Assembly: GCA_022572335.1 (NCBI GenBank)
Contig: JACZWD010000187.1
Span: 1-5,050, forward strand
Length of the DNA stretch: 5,050 nucleotides
Direction: 5' to 3'
DNA from: Pseudomonadota bacterium
GTDB lineage: Bacteria > Pseudomonadota > Alphaproteobacteria > Rhodospirillales > 2-02-FULL-58-16
The translations under genes were made by a program, and so were the position numbers. Shown here one piece after another: positions 1 through 5,050 of this stretch (positions are counted from its first letter, which is position 1; each line of letters begins with the position of its first letter). The notes beneath the pieces were generated by a model that saw only the letters and a list, made by a program, of their open reading frames with translations, was not told the origin of the DNA and did no database searches.

Positions 1-107
1 CCCGATACCGAGGTAGGGCCTGAATGCGCGCTGTCAAGGACCCCCGCGGGGCAGGTCATCGCCGGCGCCGGTGCCGCCGGAGGGAACGCCGGGAAAGGCG
101 CCGCGGA
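1..107. other. Short flank downstream of maeB, no gene supported
   Basis: This is the stretch beyond the malic enzyme stop codon. It is very GC-rich and contains two perfect 10-base palindromes, CCCCGCGGGG at 42-51 and CCGGCGCCGG at 62-71. A possible 6-bp hairpin pairs CCGGCG at 62-67 with CGCCGG at 75-80 around a 7-base loop. No T-tract follows the hairpin when read on the minus strand, so it is not a convincing intrinsic terminator. All reading frames here are too short to judge. The tail of a neighbouring gene could lie at the extreme left edge, but nothing in the sequence identifies one. Confidence 0.5.
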
Positions 108-2378
<2,271 letters not shown>

Positions 2379-2499
2379 GGTGTTCTGTTCCCGCAAACGA
2401 GTGGTTCCCTTTGGATCGCGATTCTCCACCGTCGCGTTGGGTCTTGGCCGCCATTGTGCCCAAGGGCGGGGGCGATTCATAGCCCGTAGCGCAAGGGGT
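2379..2499. promoter_or_regulatory. Divergent intergenic region between maeB and mutS
   Basis: About 120 bases separate the chosen starts of the two divergent genes, so the promoters of both should lie here or slightly inside mutS. The best sigma70-like pair found for mutS is TTGTGC at 2454-2459 and TCATAG at 2477-2482 with a 17-base spacer, but it matches consensus at only about 5 of 12 positions. For maeB, a minus-strand TATGAA near 2481 lacks a credible -35 element. Short inverted repeats (TTGGG at 2437-2441 with CCCAA at 2459-2463) are too small to call an operator. The promoter role is inferred from gene orientation; no individual element is established. Confidence 0.45.
2493..2498 (+). 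promoter_or_regulatory. Putative Shine-Dalgarno sequence near the mutS start
   Basis: AAGGGG here is the only clear purine-rich ribosome-binding candidate near the mutS 5' end. It sits only one base before the in-frame ATG at 2500, which is too close for its full length, although AAGG alone leaves three bases. It is ideally spaced (six bases) from an ATG at 2505 in another frame. No comparable sequence precedes the in-frame GTG at 2548 or the ATG at 2629. It therefore bears on the mutS start without settling it. Confidence 0.3.
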
Positions 2500-5050
2500 A
2501 TGGTATGGTCCGCCGCGTGGCGACACAACCCGAGCGCCGTATCCGCCGTGCACAAGGGCAGCCCTGAGAAGATTCCCGAAACCGTCCCCGCCCGGCCGGC
2601 GCGCGAAGGCGACGCCGGCGTCACGCCGATGATGGTCCAGTATCTGGCCATCAAGCGCGCCCATCCCGATGGCCTGCTTTTCTACCGCATGGGGGATTTC
2701 TACGAGCTGTTTTTCGACGACGCGGTGGCGGCGTCCCGCGCCCTGGACATCACGCTGACCAAAAGGGGCAAGCACCTGGGCGCCGACATTCCCATGTGCG
2801 GGGTTCCCGTGCACAGCCACCAGACGTATCTGGTCCGCCTCATCCGCCGGGGGTTCAAGGTGGCGGTGTGCGAACAGGTCGAAGACCCGGCGGCGGCGAA
2901 AAAGCGCGGCAACAAGGCGGTGGTGCGGCGCGAGGTCGTCCGCGTGGTCACCCGGGGAACGCTCACCGAGGACGCGCTTCTGGATGCGCGCCGCCACAAC
3001 TATCTTGTCGCCTGCGCCGAGGTCCGGGGCGACCTGGGGCTGGCCTGGATCGACGTCTCCACCGGGTCTTTCCACACCCAGCCGGTGGCCGCGGCGGGCC
3101 TGGGCGCGGCCCTGGCGCGCCTGGAACCGGGCGAGCTCCTGGTGTCCGAAACCCTTATCCAGAAGCCCAGCCTGTTCGAGGTTCTCGCCGAATGGAAAGA
3201 CAGCCTCACCCCGCTGCCGGCCAGCCGCCTCGACAGCGAAAACGGGCGTAAGCGCCTGGAGACCCTTTACGGGGTCAAGACTCTGGATGCCTTCGGCGGC
3301 TTTTCACGGGCCGAGGTGGCGGCCGGCGGGGCGCTGGTCGATTACGTGGAACTGACCCAGAAGGGGCGCCTGCCGCGCATCGCCCCGCCCCGGCGCCTGG
3401 CCGGGGACGCGGTGATGGAGATCGACGCCGCGACGCGGCGCAACCTGGAGCTCACCGAATCGTTTGCCGGCGGACGCGGGGGAAGCCTGCTCGGCGTCAT
3501 CGACAGGACCGTGACCGGCGCCGGCGCCCGGCTCCTGGCGGCCCGCCTGGGCGCGCCGCTCACCGATCCGGCCGCCATCGACGGCCGGCTGGACATGGTG
3601 CAGTTCTTCGTCGAGGGCGAGCCGGTGCGCGCGTCCGTGCGCCGGCTGCTGAAGCGCTGCCCGGACATGGAACGGGCGCTCTCGCGGCTGACCCTCGGGC
3701 GCGGCGGTCCCCGGGACCTGGCCGCCGTGCGCGACGGGCTGGCGCTCACCGCCGAAATGCGCGAGGCCCTCGATACCGGCGGCCTGGCCGGCGTCCCGTC
3801 CGGCATCGGCGCCTGCATCACGGATCTGGGCCACCATGGGGAGATCGTGGACCGCCTGGCGCGCGCCCTCGGCGCCGAGTTGCCGGTGGCCGCCCGCGAC
3901 GGCGGATTCATCGCCAGGGGCTATGTTCCCGAGCTCGACGAGCTGCGCGCGCTGCGCGACGAAAGCCGGCGGCTGATCACCAATCTGCAAAAGCGCTACG
4001 CCGGCGAAACCCGGATTCCCACCCTGCGGATTCGCCATAACAACGTGCTCGGCTACTTCATCGAGGTGCCGGCGAAACAGGCCGACAAGGTGCCGGCGGG
4101 CGTCGACGACCCCTTCATCCACCGCCAGACCCTGGCCAGCGCGGTGCGCTACACCACCGTCGAGCTGGGCGAGCTGGAGGGCCGCATCGCGCGCGCCGCC
4201 GACCAGGCCCTGGCCCTGGAACTCAAACTGTTCGAGGACCTGGTGGGCGAGGTCTCCCGGCGCGCCGACACGGTGGCGGCGGCGGCGTCCGCCCTGGCCG
4301 CGCTGGACGTGGCGTCCGCCCTCGCCGAGTTGGCCGCCGACAGGCGCTACTGCCGGCCGGTGGTGGACAACAGTCGCGACTTCGAAATAAAAGGCGGCCG
4401 CCACGCGGTGGTGGAGGCGGCCCTGGAGGAAACCCAGGAAGGCGCCTTCGTCGCCAACGACTGTCACCTCACGGACGACGGGCGGCTGTGGCTGCTGACG
4501 GGGCCCAACATGGCGGGCAAAAGCACCTTTTTACGCCAGGCGGCGCTGATCGCCGTGCTCGCCCAGACCGGCGCCTACGTGCCCGCGGCCGCGGCCCGGC
4601 TCGGCGTCGTCGATCGTTTGTTTTCCAGGGTCGGCGCCGCCGACGACCTGGCGCGCGGGCGCTCGACCTTCATGGTCGAGATGGTGGAGACCGCCGCCAT
4701 CCTCAACCAGGCGGGGCCGAGCGCCCTGGTGATCCTGGACGAGATCGGGCGCGGCACGGCCACCTTCGACGGCCTGTCCATCGCCTGGGCGGTGGTCGAG
4801 CACCTGCACGACGTGAACCGGTGCCGGGCCCTCTTCGCCACCCATTTCCACGAACTGACGGCGCTGTCGTCGAAGCTGCCGGCCCTGGCGTGCCACACCA
4901 TGCGGGTCAAGGAATGGCAGGGCGACGTGGTGTTCCTGCACGAAGTGGCGCCCGGCGCCGCCGACCGCTCCTACGGCATCCACGTGGGCCAGTTGGCCGG
5001 CCTGCCCGGCAATGTCGTGGCGCGGGCGGAACAGGTTCTGAAAATCCTGG
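2500..5050 (+). CDS. mutS: DNA mismatch repair protein MutS, C-terminus cut by window edge
   Basis: MutS is the cytoplasmic sensor of mismatch repair: a dimeric clamp that binds mispaired or looped bases and recruits MutL in an ATP-dependent way. About 850 codons are visible and the frame runs off the right edge. Judged against E. coli MutS (853 residues), some 50 or more C-terminal residues, including the tetramerisation segment, are missing. Numbering from ATG 2500, domain I (about 40-155) has TPMMVQYL and the mismatch-reading Phe-X-Glu motif in GDFYELFFDDA (Phe67, Glu69). Connector domain II spans about 160-285. Lever and clamp domains III/IV span about 300-610, with HNNVLGYFIEV near 513 and RQTLASAVRYTT. 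ATPase domain V has Walker A GPNMAGKST from 668, GRSTFMVEM with Ser722, Walker B ILDEIGRGTATFDG with Asp747 and Glu748, and ATHFHEL with His782. One oddity is TRGT where TPGT is usual (Arg152). The start is uncertain: ATG 2500, GTG 2548 and ATG 2629 are in frame, and the frame is open further upstream. Homology begins at about 2620, so the first 40 residues are unverified. In many alphaproteobacteria glnD lies close to mutS; that cannot be seen here. Confidence 0.96.
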   Translation, partial: MVWSAAWRHNPSAVSAVHKGSPEKIPETVPARPAREGDAGVTPMMVQYLAIKRAHPDGLLFYRMGDFYELFFDDAVAASRALDITLTKRGKHLGADIPMCGVPVHSHQTYLVRLIRRGFKVAVCEQVEDPAAAKKRGNKAVVRREVVRVVTRGTLTEDALLDARRHNYLVACAEVRGDLGLAWIDVSTGSFHTQPVAAAGLGAALARLEPGELLVSETLIQKPSLFEVLAEWKDSLTPLPASRLDSENGRKRLETLYGVKTLDAFGGFSRAEVAAGGALVDYVELTQKGRLPRIAPPRRLAGDAVMEIDAATRRNLELTESFAGGRGGSLLGVIDRTVTGAGARLLAARLGAPLTDPAAIDGRLDMVQFFVEGEPVRASVRRLLKRCPDMERALSRLTLGRGGPRDLAAVRDGLALTAEMREALDTGGLAGVPSGIGACITDLGHHGEIVDRLARALGAELPVAARDGGFIARGYVPELDELRALRDESRRLITNLQKRYAGETRIPTLRIRHNNVLGYFIEVPAKQADKVPAGVDDPFIHRQTLASAVRYTTVELGELEGRIARAADQALALELKLFEDLVGEVSRRADTVAAAASALAALDVASALAELAADRRYCRPVVDNSRDFEIKGGRHAVVEAALEETQEGAFVANDCHLTDDGRLWLLTGPNMAGKSTFLRQAALIAVLAQTGAYVPAAAARLGVVDRLFSRVGAADDLARGRSTFMVEMVETAAILNQAGPSALVILDEIGRGTATFDGLSIAWAVVEHLHDVNRCRALFATHFHELTALSSKLPALACHTMRVKEWQGDVVFLHEVAPGAADRSYGIHVGQLAGLPGNVVARAEQVLKIL

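Noticed and set aside
62..80. GC hairpin as a maeB terminator
   Set aside because: The 6-bp stem is not followed by a T-rich run on the minus strand, and similar GC palindromes are expected by chance in this composition.
2437..2464. Short inverted repeats (TTGGG/CCCAA and CTTGG/CCAAG) in the intergenic region as an operator
   Set aside because: The arms are only five bases, the two pairings overlap and compete, and no known regulator site is recognised.
3304..4467. A 387-codon minus-strand open frame opposite mutS
   Set aside because: It is an antisense shadow of conserved MutS core sequence, with biased composition and no recognisable family.
4583..4594. 12-base palindrome CCGCGGCCGCGG
   Set aside because: It lies inside mutS and encodes part of an alanine-rich stretch (VPAAAARL). 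It is explained by GCC/GCG alanine codons, not by a regulatory site.
4531..4983. A 150-codon minus-strand open frame opposite the MutS ATPase domain
   Set aside because: It lies antisense to the most conserved part of MutS, and its composition is explained by GC-rich codon bias.

Overview
The window carries two protein genes transcribed divergently from a short shared spacer. It is GC-rich (roughly two thirds G+C by eye), with codons ending mostly in G or C. MutS motif wording such as TPMMVQYLAIK and GPNMAGKST, together with a malic enzyme gene placed head-to-head with mutS, suggests an alphaproteobacterium, probably Rhodospirillales-like. That placement rests on remembered family sequences and gene order, not on a search.

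Layout: positions 1-107 are the short stretch beyond the 3' end of the malic enzyme gene, with GC-rich palindromes and no supportable gene. Positions 108-2378 (minus strand) hold a complete maeB-type NADP-dependent malic enzyme of 756 residues, in which a malic enzyme is fused to a phosphotransacetylase-like domain. Positions 2379-2499 are the divergent intergenic region, which must hold whatever promoters drive the two genes; no strong promoter consensus is visible. From about 2500 to the right edge (plus strand) lies mutS, the DNA mismatch recognition ATPase, cut by the window edge with about 850 codons visible. Its conserved core is intact, but its exact start is uncertain.

The two genes do not share a pathway. 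MaeB decarboxylates malate to pyruvate and supplies NADPH in central carbon metabolism, while MutS starts mismatch repair. Their arrangement looks like ordinary housekeeping synteny. I saw no mobile element, CRISPR array, RNA gene or new system. The points worth a second look are the mutS translation start, where a well-spaced ribosome-binding sequence serves a different-frame 20-codon ORF, and an arginine replacing a normally conserved proline in MutS domain I.
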